A stretch of DNA of 24,193 bases from Microcaldota archaeon. Its GTDB lineage: Archaea; Micrarchaeota; Micrarchaeia; Micrarchaeales; Micrarchaeaceae. The notes under the pieces were generated by a model that was not told the origin of the DNA, ran no database searches, and saw only the letters and a program-made list of their open reading frames with translations. The stretch's first letter is position 1. The number at the start of each line of letters is the position of its first letter. Made by a program: the position numbers and the translations under genes. Below are positions 1-7,436 of the stretch, piece after piece. The stretch is from assembly GCA_021812205.1 (NCBI GenBank), contig JAKAOJ010000001.1, forward strand, positions 1-24,193. Reading direction: 5' to 3'.

Positions 1-1
1 C

Positions 2-787
2 CTGCTCTTCATAGCGTTCATGATAAAGATGCCAATATTTCCCCTGCACTCCTGGATGCCTAATGCATATGCAGAGGCCTCAACGCAGGGCTCCATGCTG
101 GTAAGCGGCGTGCTGTCAAAGTTCGGAGCATACGGGATGCTGGTGCTTTTCTCGATGATGCCTGTGGCATCGCGCGTGTCAATGTACGTGTTCACCCTGG
201 CGGCGATATCAGCACTCTACGCAGCATTTGTGGCGATGCACCAGACTGACCTGAAGCGCCTCGTTGCATACTCAAGCATGCTGGAAAGCTCCATAATACT
301 GGCCGGGATAAGCGCGCTGAACTACTTCGGCACATACGGCTCGGTGTACCTGATGCTGGCGCACGGAATGAGCATATCGCTGCTCTTCCTTGCGGTAGGG
401 GCTGTAAAGAGGCTCTTCGGCGACACTGACATTCGCGCACTTTCTGGAATTGTCAAGGATGCAAAGGCGAGCGCCTATACATTCCTGTTCGGCATATTTG
501 CCTCTACTGGCGTACCGCTCACTGCGGGATTCATAGCTGACGTGCTTATATTCATAGGCACAATACAATCGTTCGGGATTGCAGGTGCTGTGCCGCTAAT
601 TGGAGTGATACTCCTGGGCGCATATATGTACTATGCAGTGAACAGGTCGTTCATGTCGACCACCACAATATCGAAGGCGCATTGGCATACGGGCGCCCCG
701 CAGCTCGCGTCATACGCTGTCCTAATAGCAGGCATACTTGTGTTCGGGGTTTTCCCATTCCTGATACTAAACGCGGCGAATATATGA
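2..787 (+). CDS. nuoM: NADH-quinone oxidoreductase subunit M (proton-pumping antiporter-like), 3' part
   Basis: Membrane antiporter-like subunit of complex I; the family moves protons across the membrane, coupled to quinone reduction. The reading frame is open from base 2, so the start lies outside the window and 261 residues are visible. The block KMPIFPLHSWMPNAYAEAS is the NuoM/N signature around the conserved Lys and the HxW/P loop. The later KRLVAYSSMLESS and AHGMSISLLFL segments match the family's discontinuous-helix regions. The rest is long hydrophobic helices. It is followed by nuoN after 9 bp, so the two are probably cotranscribed. NuoM is preferred over NuoL because the protein ends soon after the antiporter core and is followed by NuoN. 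Truncation is only the window edge. Confidence 0.9.
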   Translation: MLFIAFMIKMPIFPLHSWMPNAYAEASTQGSMLVSGVLSKFGAYGMLVLFSMMPVASRVSMYVFTLAAISALYAAFVAMHQTDLKRLVAYSSMLESSIILAGISALNYFGTYGSVYLMLAHGMSISLLFLAVGAVKRLFGDTDIRALSGIVKDAKASAYTFLFGIFASTGVPLTAGFIADVLIFIGTIQSFGIAGAVPLIGVILLGAYMYYAVNRSFMSTTTISKAHWHTGAPQLASYAVLIAGILVFGVFPFLILNAANI

Positions 788-796
788 GGTTGTAAG

Positions 797-2209
797 ATGT
801 TGGCCATGCAGTTTGACTCCATGTACGGTATTATCGTGCTGATAGCGCTGCTGGCGTTCTCCGGCATTGCCGCGCAGTTTCACAGGCGCAGGGCGGTGGC
901 GTTCGCCGTTGGCATGCTGCTGCTGGCAGGGATTGCCGCGCTTTCAGCATACGAGTTCTGGTCCGGCGCAAGCTTCGTCCTCTTCGGCATGCTTCACGCA
1001 TACAGATTCTCCATGCTGTTCACCGCGCTCTTCGCTGTCGGCTTGGCTATGGTCGACACACTTTCGTATGAGCATGGGGAATCATTCATAAGCATGTCGA
1101 TGCTGCTGGGCTTCGCTGCGGTCGGAATCTTCATCGTGCCTATGGCGTCCTCCCTATTGGCTATACTGCTAGCCGTTGAGCTTGCATCCATACCTACAAT
1201 ACTGATGGTCGCAATTACCGGGAGGCACAGGACCGAGGCAGCTGTAAAACTGTTCCTCATGGGATCAATTGCCATAGCCGTGCTCGCGTTCGCCATAGCC
1301 ATGATATTCCCGTATGATGCATCGCTCTCGCTCTCTGCGTTCCAGGCCAGTCCTTCGCTGCAAGGCAGCTACATCGTAGCCCTCTCATTGGTGCTGTTCA
1401 TAGCGGCATTAGGCATGGAGGCAGCGCTGTTTCCGTTCAACCTGTGGGTGCCCGACGTGTATGAGGGCGCACCCGGGAACGTCACGGCATTGCTTGCGGG
1501 CATCAACAAGAAGGTCGCGTTCGTTGCCCTTATGGAAGTGCTGTTCACCGTATTCATAATAAGCAGGCCGACGTTCTCCGCAATGCTCCAGGTACTTGCA
1601 ATAGCCACCATGTTCTTCGGCAACCTGGCTGCCATGGTGCAGCGCAGCGTGAAGCGCCTCTTCGCCTATTCATCGATATCGCAGGCAGGGTACATAACCG
1701 TGGGCATTGCTGTAGCGACGCAGTACGGAATCGAATCCAGCATCTTCCAGATTATCGCCCACATGCTGATGATAATTGGCGCGTTTGCGATAGTGCTCTG
1801 GCTGGAGGAGCGCAACATAAAGAGCATTGACGACTACAGGGGCCTTGCCTACAGGAACGGTTTTGCTGGAATAGCCCTCACCATAATGATGCTGTCGATG
1901 GCGGGAGTGCCTCCGCTAATCGGTTTCGTGGGCAAGTTCCTGCTGTTCTCCAGCGCCATAGCCTCAGGGCTCCTTGTTTTGGCGCTGATAGGGATACTGA
2001 ACAGCTTCCTGTCCATATACTACTACGCGCGGGTAATGAGCGCTATATACGACCGCAGGCTGGAGCACAGCCTAGCGATGGACAAGGCAACGGCCGCCGT
2101 CGTTGCAGTTATTCTGGGTGCAATAGTGCTGATAGGAATATACCCAGGCCCGCTTATCTCAATAGCGCAGCAGGCGGCGCACAGCCTAATCATTTCTGCT
2201 GCAATCTAG
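797..2209 (+). CDS. nuoN: NADH-quinone oxidoreductase subunit N
   Basis: Polytopic antiporter-like subunit of complex I, 470 residues, close to normal NuoN length. Diagnostic segments are FPFNLWVPDVYEGAP (around residues 213-227), the following NKK lysine site in the conserved helix, and KRLFAYSSISQAGY near residue 290. Nearly the whole chain is transmembrane helices. The start at 797 follows the nuoM stop by 9 bp; the stop TGA itself sits in TGAGG, a plausible ribosome-binding site about 10 bases before the ATG. It is the last gene of the cluster, as in many nuo operons. The next gene is convergent, 7 bp away. Which electron input module feeds this complex cannot be seen from here. Confidence 0.93.
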   Translation: MLAMQFDSMYGIIVLIALLAFSGIAAQFHRRRAVAFAVGMLLLAGIAALSAYEFWSGASFVLFGMLHAYRFSMLFTALFAVGLAMVDTLSYEHGESFISMSMLLGFAAVGIFIVPMASSLLAILLAVELASIPTILMVAITGRHRTEAAVKLFLMGSIAIAVLAFAIAMIFPYDASLSLSAFQASPSLQGSYIVALSLVLFIAALGMEAALFPFNLWVPDVYEGAPGNVTALLAGINKKVAFVALMEVLFTVFIISRPTFSAMLQVLAIATMFFGNLAAMVQRSVKRLFAYSSISQAGYITVGIAVATQYGIESSIFQIIAHMLMIIGAFAIVLWLEERNIKSIDDYRGLAYRNGFAGIALTIMMLSMAGVPPLIGFVGKFLLFSSAIASGLLVLALIGILNSFLSIYYYARVMSAIYDRRLEHSLAMDKATAAVVAVILGAIVLIGIYPGPLISIAQQAAHSLIISAAI

Positions 2210-2216
2210 GCGTGCA

Positions 2217-3104
2217 TCAGGACGGGGTGTAGCCGCTCTCCCAGCTGTTCGTGAAATATACATTGCTTGCAGTGCCGTTGTATCCATCGCCAGAGTAATC
2301 GTTTGTATCTCCGTTGAGCGGCCACCATGCCACCAAGTTCTGTATATTTATCGGCACGCCGCCTATGCCCTCGGAGTAGAGCGCATCTATCTGGTTGGTT
2401 GAGAGCGCCGAATCGTATACCTGCACGTTGGAAAGAGAGCCATTGTACATGTATGAGCTGCTCTGCCGTATCTGCCCAAGTTCCAAGCCGAACGGTATGG
2501 GCTGAAGCACAGGCGCCCTCTGCACATTTGCATCCACCAGCGCACCATCCACAAAGCCGTTCGCGTACCAGCTTCCTCCGCTATAAGTGTAGTTCACCGC
2601 GACGAACGTCCATCTGTGCGGATAAATAGACCCGAATTCCATATCCTGGGTGTAACCCTGCCCCAGGATCCAGAAATCCATGGCGCCTGGATTGCCGTCA
2701 AAATAATACAAACCCCACCCATTGTTGCCATTGTCTGCATCTATTATGCCGCCTGGGTTGTATGGTTGGTACGTTTCCGGTTTAATCCACGCTGTGACTG
2801 TGAAGCTTACGGCGCTGGAGCTCGGGAACTTGAATTGGGTCTGCACCACGCTGCTTTGCCCATTGAACTTAGCCACGTACTCCGGCTCGGCGCTGCTGCA
2901 CACCCCTTCTGTGCCGATGAAACGTGTGCTGCCCTGCCCTTCTGGCCTGTAAACTGAACATGCGCCAGGCGGCGCCTTCGGGCTGTAGGTATTGCTATTG
3001 AAGAAACCAAACTGGAACATCGCAGCGAGTACTATCGCGATTATCAGTATCGCCCAGCCGTAGGTCATCAGGTACTCCATCGCGCTCTGGGCATTTCTTT
3101 GCAT
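2217..3104 (-). CDS. Pilin-like, membrane-anchored LamG/concanavalin-type surface protein
   Basis: Predicted extracellular protein of 295 residues. The N-terminus, MQRNAQSAMEYLMTYGWAIL followed by a hydrophobic stretch to about residue 32, is a class III (type IV pilin-like) signal/anchor. A PKAPPG linker with one Cys follows. Residues about 65-240 form a LamG jelly-roll (FTVTAWIKP, WTFVAVNYTY, FVDGALVD, GSLSNVQVYDSALS). The last 45 residues (LVAWWPLNGDTNDYSGDGYN) resemble the opening strand of a LamG domain placed at the C-terminus. ATG at 3104 is chosen; a GTG at 3113 would add three residues. An AATAAAG TATA-like element is about 25 bp upstream. Ligand is unknown; a carbohydrate or adhesion role is inferred from the fold only. 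Confidence 0.82.
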   Translation of the reverse strand: MQRNAQSAMEYLMTYGWAILIIAIVLAAMFQFGFFNSNTYSPKAPPGACSVYRPEGQGSTRFIGTEGVCSSAEPEYVAKFNGQSSVVQTQFKFPSSSAVSFTVTAWIKPETYQPYNPGGIIDADNGNNGWGLYYFDGNPGAMDFWILGQGYTQDMEFGSIYPHRWTFVAVNYTYSGGSWYANGFVDGALVDANVQRAPVLQPIPFGLELGQIRQSSSYMYNGSLSNVQVYDSALSTNQIDALYSEGIGGVPINIQNLVAWWPLNGDTNDYSGDGYNGTASNVYFTNSWESGYTPS

Positions 3105-3137
3105 GATATGCACTTCCTGCGAAACGCTTTATTGCTT

Positions 3138-4244
3138 TCACTTCGCCAGGCCCCTAAGCAGGAACCTCTTCAGCATCTTTGTAGGGCTGTCCATGTCGCC
3201 GTACTTGCTCAGGAAAGCCTCTGCGCCGAACAGCCTAGACACCTTTATCAGTGCCTCAAAGCTGCCCGGGCCCATATTGGAATAGTAGTTATGCAGGGCC
3301 CTGTGCAGCTTAAGGTCAGCGCCGTAAGCCTTGCGCCACTCGCTTTCATATGTCGAAAGCGGCACGCCTCGCTCTGCATGGCGCATTATGACCCCGGCAG
3401 CAATCTTGGCGCATGAAGCTCCGAATATTATTCCGCCGCCTGTTGTCGCCTTGACCTGTCCTGCCGCGTCTCCCACAAGCAGCACGTTGCCTCGTACGGT
3501 CATGCGCCGCGCCTCCAGTGGTATGATGCTGGCGTGGCCTGCAACCATCTTTGCCTCGCCTATCATCGCGCTTACCTCTTTGTCCTTCGTGAAGCTGTGG
3601 AACGCATCAGAGCTGCTGCGTTTCCCGCGGTCGCTGGTCCCTATGCCCAGCTCAAGCTCGTAGCTCGAGTATGGGGCAATCCAGCCGAAGAACCTGTGCG
3701 AATGCCCGGTGGCGAAGAAAAGGTCGACCGAATGGCTGTCCTCAGCTTCCGCCTCCTCATACTCTGCTTTGTAGGTAAGCACATACTCCCCTATTGGCGG
3801 GAAGCCGAATGCAGATGCGACCGTGGACACAGCGCCGTCTGCGCCTACCACTATGTTATCGCCATCTGCCGCAAGCTCCTTTAGCTCCTGCCTCTCCATC
3901 CTGGAGCCCAGCCTGACCTTCGCACCCGCCTTTTCGGCTTCAGATTTGCAGATTGACGCAAGCGCCGCCCTGTCCAGCACATAGGCCTGCGTCGCCTTTG
4001 ACTTTATCCTAAGCTTCTCCCTCCCTGCGTGTAGCACTGCGCCGTCCAGCTCATTGACTATTGCGTTCCTGTAGTCGACGCCCATGTGCGCCAGGCCGCT
4101 CTTGGAGAGTATGCCGGATGCTTTTTCCGCCCCGTCCTCCACGCTACTCTTGCCATCGTACACCTGCACGTCCGCACCGAGCGAAGCCAGGTCCTTCGCC
4201 AGCATCAGGCCCACTACCCCAGCGCCTACTATCGTTACCCTCAT
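3138..4244 (-). CDS. FAD-dependent geranylgeranyl reductase family protein
   Basis: Flavoprotein of 368 residues. Archaeal members of this family hydrogenate the geranylgeranyl chains of membrane lipids or quinones. The N-terminal FAD-binding fold shows VGAGVVG at residues 6-12. A second FAD segment is GADGAVS at 134-140. The family hallmark GDAAGQVKATTGGG lies at 258-271. The FFGWIAPY segment (185-192) matches the substrate-cavity motif. The position where many members have a Cys reads KASGILSKSG, so the conserved Cys seems absent. A TATA box (TTTATATG, bases 4273-4266) centred about 26 bp upstream of the ATG predicts a leaderless mRNA. Exact substrate cannot be decided from sequence. Confidence 0.82.
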   Translation of the reverse strand: MRVTIVGAGVVGLMLAKDLASLGADVQVYDGKSSVEDGAEKASGILSKSGLAHMGVDYRNAIVNELDGAVLHAGREKLRIKSKATQAYVLDRAALASICKSEAEKAGAKVRLGSRMERQELKELAADGDNIVVGADGAVSTVASAFGFPPIGEYVLTYKAEYEEAEAEDSHSVDLFFATGHSHRFFGWIAPYSSYELELGIGTSDRGKRSSSDAFHSFTKDKEVSAMIGEAKMVAGHASIIPLEARRMTVRGNVLLVGDAAGQVKATTGGGIIFGASCAKIAAGVIMRHAERGVPLSTYESEWRKAYGADLKLHRALHNYYSNMGPGSFEALIKVSRLFGAEAFLSKYGDMDSPTKMLKRFLLRGLAK

Positions 4245-4265
4245 GGTGACCGTATTTAAAGCTTT

Positions 4266-4273
4266 CCATATAA
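4266..4273. promoter_or_regulatory. TATA box between the divergent reductase and TBP genes
   Basis: CATATAAA on the plus strand, TTTATATG on the minus strand. It lies about 26 bp before the ATG of the minus-strand reductase (leaderless) and about 40 bp before the proposed plus-strand TBP start, leaving room there for a short leader holding GGTGAT. A second AT-rich element, TTTAAA, is at 4255-4260. Use in both directions is inferred. Confidence 0.6.
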
Positions 4274-4296
4274 ACCTTAATAAGCACTACTCTGTT

Positions 4297-4302
4297 GGTG
4301 AT
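4297..4302 (+). promoter_or_regulatory. Shine-Dalgarno of the tbp gene, pointing to an ACG start
   Basis: GGTGAT, the same Shine-Dalgarno form seen before SBDS, Rrp41, L37Ae and others in this window, where the ATG follows 3-4 bases later. Here the codon at that spacing is ACG (4306-4308), in frame with the TBP domain. Confidence 0.55.
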
Positions 4303-4305
4303 AAA

Positions 4306-4659
4306 ACGGCCGGCAAAAAGGAAAAGAAGGAGACACCAGCAGGGAGTCTCGATAACCCCAAGATAAAGATTCAGAACATCGTAGTCAGTGCGGACCTCCA
4401 CGCAGTCATAGACCTGTTCACGCTTTCGAAGGAGGTCAGGGCCGTCGATTACGAGCCCGAGCAGTTTCCTGGTGCTATATTTCGGGTCACCGAACCAAAG
4501 GCCGTCATAATACTCTTCAAGAACGGCAAGATGATATGCACTGGGGCGAGCACAGAGGCAGACATAAGGAGAGTACTAGACTATGCCGCGAAGATAATGT
4601 CGAAGTACGTCATATCGCTTAACCCTCCAACCAAGGAGAAGGAGCAGAAGGCGAAGTGA
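4306..4659 (+). CDS. tbp: TATA-binding protein with a single TBP repeat
   Basis: General transcription factor that bends promoter DNA at the TATA box. Only one of the two repeats of normal TBP (about 180 residues) is present. Residues about 19-98 cover KIKIQNIVVSADL, YEPEQFPGAIFRV, ILFKNGKMICTGA and the final helix, followed by a Lys/Glu-rich tail. Both DNA-intercalating phenylalanines of a repeat are kept (EQFPG, F54; ILFKNG, F71). The repeat resembles the usual second half (QNIV.SADL, YEPEQFPG). A homodimer or a separate partner half would be needed to rebuild the saddle. There is no ATG, GTG or TTG in frame between 4247 and the domain. GGTGAT at 4297-4302 sits 3 bases before an in-frame ACG at 4306, which I take as the likely start. 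ATG 4243 or GTG 4246 are alternatives that would place the TATA box inside the gene. Confidence 0.8.
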   Translation, partial: TAGKKEKKETPAGSLDNPKIKIQNIVVSADLHAVIDLFTLSKEVRAVDYEPEQFPGAIFRVTEPKAVIILFKNGKMICTGASTEADIRRVLDYAAKIMSKYVISLNPPTKEKEQKAK

Positions 4660-4666
4660 CTGCCGG

Positions 4667-5803
4667 CTACCCCTCCTTAACCTTCCTGAGCTCCTTGTCA
4701 AAGCTGCTGAAGAACGCATCCCACGAGTAGCGCCTGCGCACCCTGGCCATGCCTCTCCTGCCAATCTCCTCTGCAATGCTCGGATGCTCGACCACGTACC
4801 TCATTTTTGATGCCATGCCCTTCTCGTCATTCACAAGGAACCCTGTTTTGCCGTTGACTATGGTCTCCCTCGGCCCGCCCTCATTGATGGCTATGACGGG
4901 CTTGCCGCTTGCCATCGCCTCTAGGGGCACGAGCCCGTAATCCTCATTAATCGGTGGATACAGAACTGCAGTGGCCCTGCTATAAAGCTCGTCTAGCTGC
5001 TTGTCAGGTACGTTGGTCAGAACCTCAACCCCTGGCACATGCTTCGCCCTGTCCACCACATCGTCGTAGTACTTCCTGTAGAATGGGTCCAATGAGACCG
5101 GGCCCGCAATGATGAGCTTGTAGCTGCTGTGCCGAGCTGTGCGCCTGAACATCCTGAACGCATCTATCGCGAACAGCTGGCGCTTGTTCTGCGATATCCT
5201 TGACGGGTAGAAGAAATACTTGCCGTCACCTTTGCTGCCGTACCTTTCGTAGTCTATTCCGCCGTTGATTACCTTAGCGTCCCTGCCGAAATACTTGCGT
5301 ATCCGTGCCCTTGTGTTCTCGCTGTTCGCCACTATGGACTCTATGTGCTTCACAACGCCCTGATCAATCCTGCGCACCGCGCTGGCGCCAATCCTGTGCA
5401 CCTGGCGCTGCAGCGGCCCCTTCAGCGCCATCCTTGCCTCGTAAAGGTCGTAGATGTCGCGCAGCGGCGTGTGGCAGTACCATAGCACCCTCTCGTTTCT
5501 GTTGCGCACCCAGTGGCTCGGCGCCATATGTGCATTTATCACGTCGTAGTCCTCCTTTATCCTGAGGTTGTAGAATGCCAGCCCGTACTTCAGGCCCTGG
5601 GCTACCCTTCCGTAGGGCAATACGCTACCCATGCCCTTCCTGCCGACGACCTCCACGTCCAATCCGGAAAACTCGGGAAACGTTGCCTCCCTGTCATATT
5701 CTGCGGTGTAGATCTTAGCGTCGTAGCGCTGAGCTATCTTGAGCAGAACGCGCTCGGCCCCGCCCTTCAGCGTGAGGTTCGACTGCGCAATCAGGAGCTT
5801 CAT
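4667..5803 (-). CDS. Glycosyltransferase family 4 (GT-B fold)
   Basis: Transfers a sugar from an activated donor; probably cytoplasmic and involved in glycan or surface glycoconjugate assembly (inferred). The protein has 378 residues. The N-terminal half opens with MKLLIAQSNLTLKGGAERVL, the acceptor-side glycine motif typical of GT4. The C-terminal half has the donor-site sequence NEDYGLVPLEAMASGKPVIA, containing the E-x7-E motif, followed by EGGPRETIVNGKTGFLV. The ATG at 5803 is chosen because it opens the first Rossmann strand; an upstream in-frame extension would run through the srp54 promoter and start. TATA-like TTTATAG elements lie about 20-35 bp upstream. It is convergent with tbp, 7 bp apart. 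Sugar specificity is unknown. Confidence 0.87.
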   Translation of the reverse strand: MKLLIAQSNLTLKGGAERVLLKIAQRYDAKIYTAEYDREATFPEFSGLDVEVVGRKGMGSVLPYGRVAQGLKYGLAFYNLRIKEDYDVINAHMAPSHWVRNRNERVLWYCHTPLRDIYDLYEARMALKGPLQRQVHRIGASAVRRIDQGVVKHIESIVANSENTRARIRKYFGRDAKVINGGIDYERYGSKGDGKYFFYPSRISQNKRQLFAIDAFRMFRRTARHSSYKLIIAGPVSLDPFYRKYYDDVVDRAKHVPGVEVLTNVPDKQLDELYSRATAVLYPPINEDYGLVPLEAMASGKPVIAINEGGPRETIVNGKTGFLVNDEKGMASKMRYVVEHPSIAEEIGRRGMARVRRRYSWDAFFSSFDKELRKVKEG

Positions 5804-5885
5804 GCAAAGGCCCTTATTACTATAAAGACATACAGCTTTATAACTTAAAAAACAGAATACAAGAAGCTCATCCGGGCTGGTTTTC

Positions 5886-7184
5886 ATGGACTTGGGCGAA
5901 GGGCTAAGGCAGGCTTTGGCAAAGATATCGCGAGCCACGATTATAGACGCCAAGACAATTCGCGAGTTCAACAAGGAGCTTCAGAAGGCGATGCTGACCG
6001 CAGACGTGGAGGTGCCGCTGGTCTTCAGCCTGACGAAAAACATAGAGGAAAAAGCGCTTAAGAGCCGTCCGCCGGCCGGCCTGGCCCCAAGAGATTACAT
6101 AACAAACATAGTGTACGACGAACTGGTTAAGCTGGTCGGCAAGTCATATGAGCCAGAGCTGAAGAAGCAGCGGGTGCTCCTAATGGGCCTCTACGGCTCC
6201 GGCAAGACCACCACAGCTGCGAAGCTCGCCAAGTTCTACCAGGACAGAGGGCTTAGCGCGGGTGTCATATGCTGCGACGTGTCTAGGCCGGCAGCATACG
6301 AGCAGCTCGAGACGCTTGCGAAGCAGGCCAACGTTGCATTCTTCGGGATGAAGGGCGAGGTTGACGCAGCAAAGATAGCAAAGGCCGGCATGGAGGCGCT
6401 AAAGGACAAGCAGGTAGTCATCTGCGACACGAGCGGCAGAAACGCCTTGGATCCGGGCCTGATATCAGAGCTCAAGAGCGTCAACAAGGTGTTTGAGCCG
6501 GATGCGAAAATCCTCGTCGTCAGTGCTGACATAGGCCAGGTGGCCGGCAGACAGACCCGCGAATTCGATTCCGCAGTCAAGATAAGCGGGGTAATTGTAA
6601 CCAAGATGGACGGCTCGGGCAAGGGCGGCGGGGCGCTCAGCGCAGCCAATGCATCGCAGGCGCATGTCCTATTCATAGGCACAGGCGAGAAGATGAAGGA
6701 CATCGAGTCCTTCAACTCGGAGAAATTCATCGGCTCGCTTCTTGGAATACCGGATATAGGCTCGCTGGTTGAGCGCGTGCAGTCGGCCGTGGCGGAAGCC
6801 GGCATAAATCCCGAAGAGGTCGACATCGAGAAGTTCAACATGGACTCGTTCTACACGCAGCTGAAGGCGCTGAACAAGATGGGTCCGCTTAAGAATGTCC
6901 TCGGCATGATGGGCATGTCAGACATGCCCAAGGATGCCGTGGAGAAGAGCGAGAGCAAGTTAGCCAAGTACAAGATAATCATAGCATCTATGACGAAGAG
7001 CGAGCGGAACAACGAACGCCTCCTGCATGAGCACAGCCGCATAGCGCGCATAGCGAAGGGCAGCGGCACTTCTGAGCAGGATGTGCGTGAGCTAGTGTCA
7101 GATTTCAACAAGATGAAGAAGTCGTTCAACCTGATGAAGAACGACAGGAACATGAAGAAGTTCCTGGCAAAAATGGGTGCGTAA
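5886..7184 (+). CDS. srp54: Signal recognition particle 54 kDa GTPase
   Basis: Binds signal peptides and 7S RNA and delivers ribosomes to the SecY translocon through the FtsY receptor. The protein has 432 residues. It has an N helical bundle (1-90), then a G domain with P-loop GLYGSGKTTT (101-110), DTSGR (181-185) and TKMDGSGKGGGALS (239-252). A methionine-rich M domain follows from about 310 (MGMSDMP, MTKSER, then a Lys/Met-rich end KKFLAKMGA). A TATA-like TTTATAAC is about 45 bp upstream, giving a short leader. The ten bases before the ATG are GCTGGTTTTC, identical to those before secY. It is divergent from the glycosyltransferase. Confidence 0.96.
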   Translation: MDLGEGLRQALAKISRATIIDAKTIREFNKELQKAMLTADVEVPLVFSLTKNIEEKALKSRPPAGLAPRDYITNIVYDELVKLVGKSYEPELKKQRVLLMGLYGSGKTTTAAKLAKFYQDRGLSAGVICCDVSRPAAYEQLETLAKQANVAFFGMKGEVDAAKIAKAGMEALKDKQVVICDTSGRNALDPGLISELKSVNKVFEPDAKILVVSADIGQVAGRQTREFDSAVKISGVIVTKMDGSGKGGGALSAANASQAHVLFIGTGEKMKDIESFNSEKFIGSLLGIPDIGSLVERVQSAVAEAGINPEEVDIEKFNMDSFYTQLKALNKMGPLKNVLGMMGMSDMPKDAVEKSESKLAKYKIIIASMTKSERNNERLLHEHSRIARIAKGSGTSEQDVRELVSDFNKMKKSFNLMKNDRNMKKFLAKMGA

Positions 7185-7208
7185 AAGAAGGATTGCAGAA
7201 TAGAAAAG

Positions 7209-7266
7209 GAAATGAGCAGAAAAGAGAAAGAGAAAAATAAAAACAAACCAACCGGGACTAACAAGC
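7209..7266 (-). terminator. Possible terminator of the 21-residue basic gene
   Basis: Read on the minus strand, just after the stop at 7271, CGGG and CCCG can form a short 4-bp stem with a 9-base loop. It is followed by a long T-rich tract (complement of the A-rich bases 7218-7246). T-tracts are the main archaeal termination signal. The stem is weak, so the call rests on the T tract. Confidence 0.4.
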
Positions 7267-7270
7267 CCGA

Positions 7271-7336
7271 TTATCTCTTTCTCTTCTTCGTCGAGCTTTT
7301 CTTCTTTGAGCTCTTCTTGCTCTTTTTCTTTGCCAT
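7271..7336 (-). CDS. Very small lysine-rich basic protein (21 residues)
   Basis: Reads MAKKKSKKSSKKKSSTKKRK plus a final Arg: 21 residues, almost only Lys, Ser and Arg. It is not just an A-rich shadow. The ATG is preceded at 4 bases by GTGAGG, a good Shine-Dalgarno. TTTATATA (7385-7378) lies at the right distance for a leader of about 20 bases, and a T-rich tract follows the stop. The composition suggests binding to RNA or DNA, as in tiny ribosomal proteins or histone-tail-like peptides; that is inference. It does not match L41e, which is elsewhere in the window. It lies between srp54 (convergent) and the DRG GTPase (divergent). Confidence 0.6.
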   Translation of the reverse strand: MAKKKSKKSSKKKSSTKKRKR

Positions 7337-7377
7337 TTTCCTCACTTTGGTAACATTTTTAGTGTTATAACGGCAAG

Positions 7378-7385
7378 TATATAAA
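7378..7385 (-). promoter_or_regulatory. TATA box of the 21-residue basic gene
   Basis: TTTATATA on the minus strand, centred about 45 bp before the ATG at 7336. This leaves a short leader that includes GTGAGG. Confidence 0.55.
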
Positions 7386-7424
7386 CATACAGACTAAACG
7401 CGTCCATCAGATATCCACGTAAGA

Positions 7425-7436
7425 ATACGTACGTAT
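7425..7436. promoter_or_regulatory. 12-bp perfect palindrome upstream of the DRG GTPase promoter
   Basis: ATACGTACGTAT, preceded by another ACGTA at 7418-7422. It sits just upstream of the CTTTTACT TATA-like element (7442-7449) of the gene starting at 7472, where a dimeric regulator or TFB-proximal factor could bind. Function is inferred. Confidence 0.4.

Noticed and set aside
2327..2957. Several plus-strand frames antisense to the LamG gene
   Set aside because: They show no family pattern and overlap a well-supported coding region.
4084..4242. Long N-terminal extension of the TBP frame, antisense to the reductase gene
   Set aside because: It has no TBP similarity, is the complement of conserved FAD-binding coding sequence and lies upstream of the only promoter elements.
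5804..5974. N-terminal extension of the glycosyltransferase frame
   Set aside because: It crosses the divergent promoter region and the srp54 start; the GT4 fold opens at the Met at 5803.
7222..7285. 12-bp inverted repeat (AAGAGAAAGAGA and its complement, 40 bases apart)
   Set aside because: Both arms are simple purine or pyrimidine tracts, one from Lys/Arg codons; mentioned only as context, since low complexity explains it.
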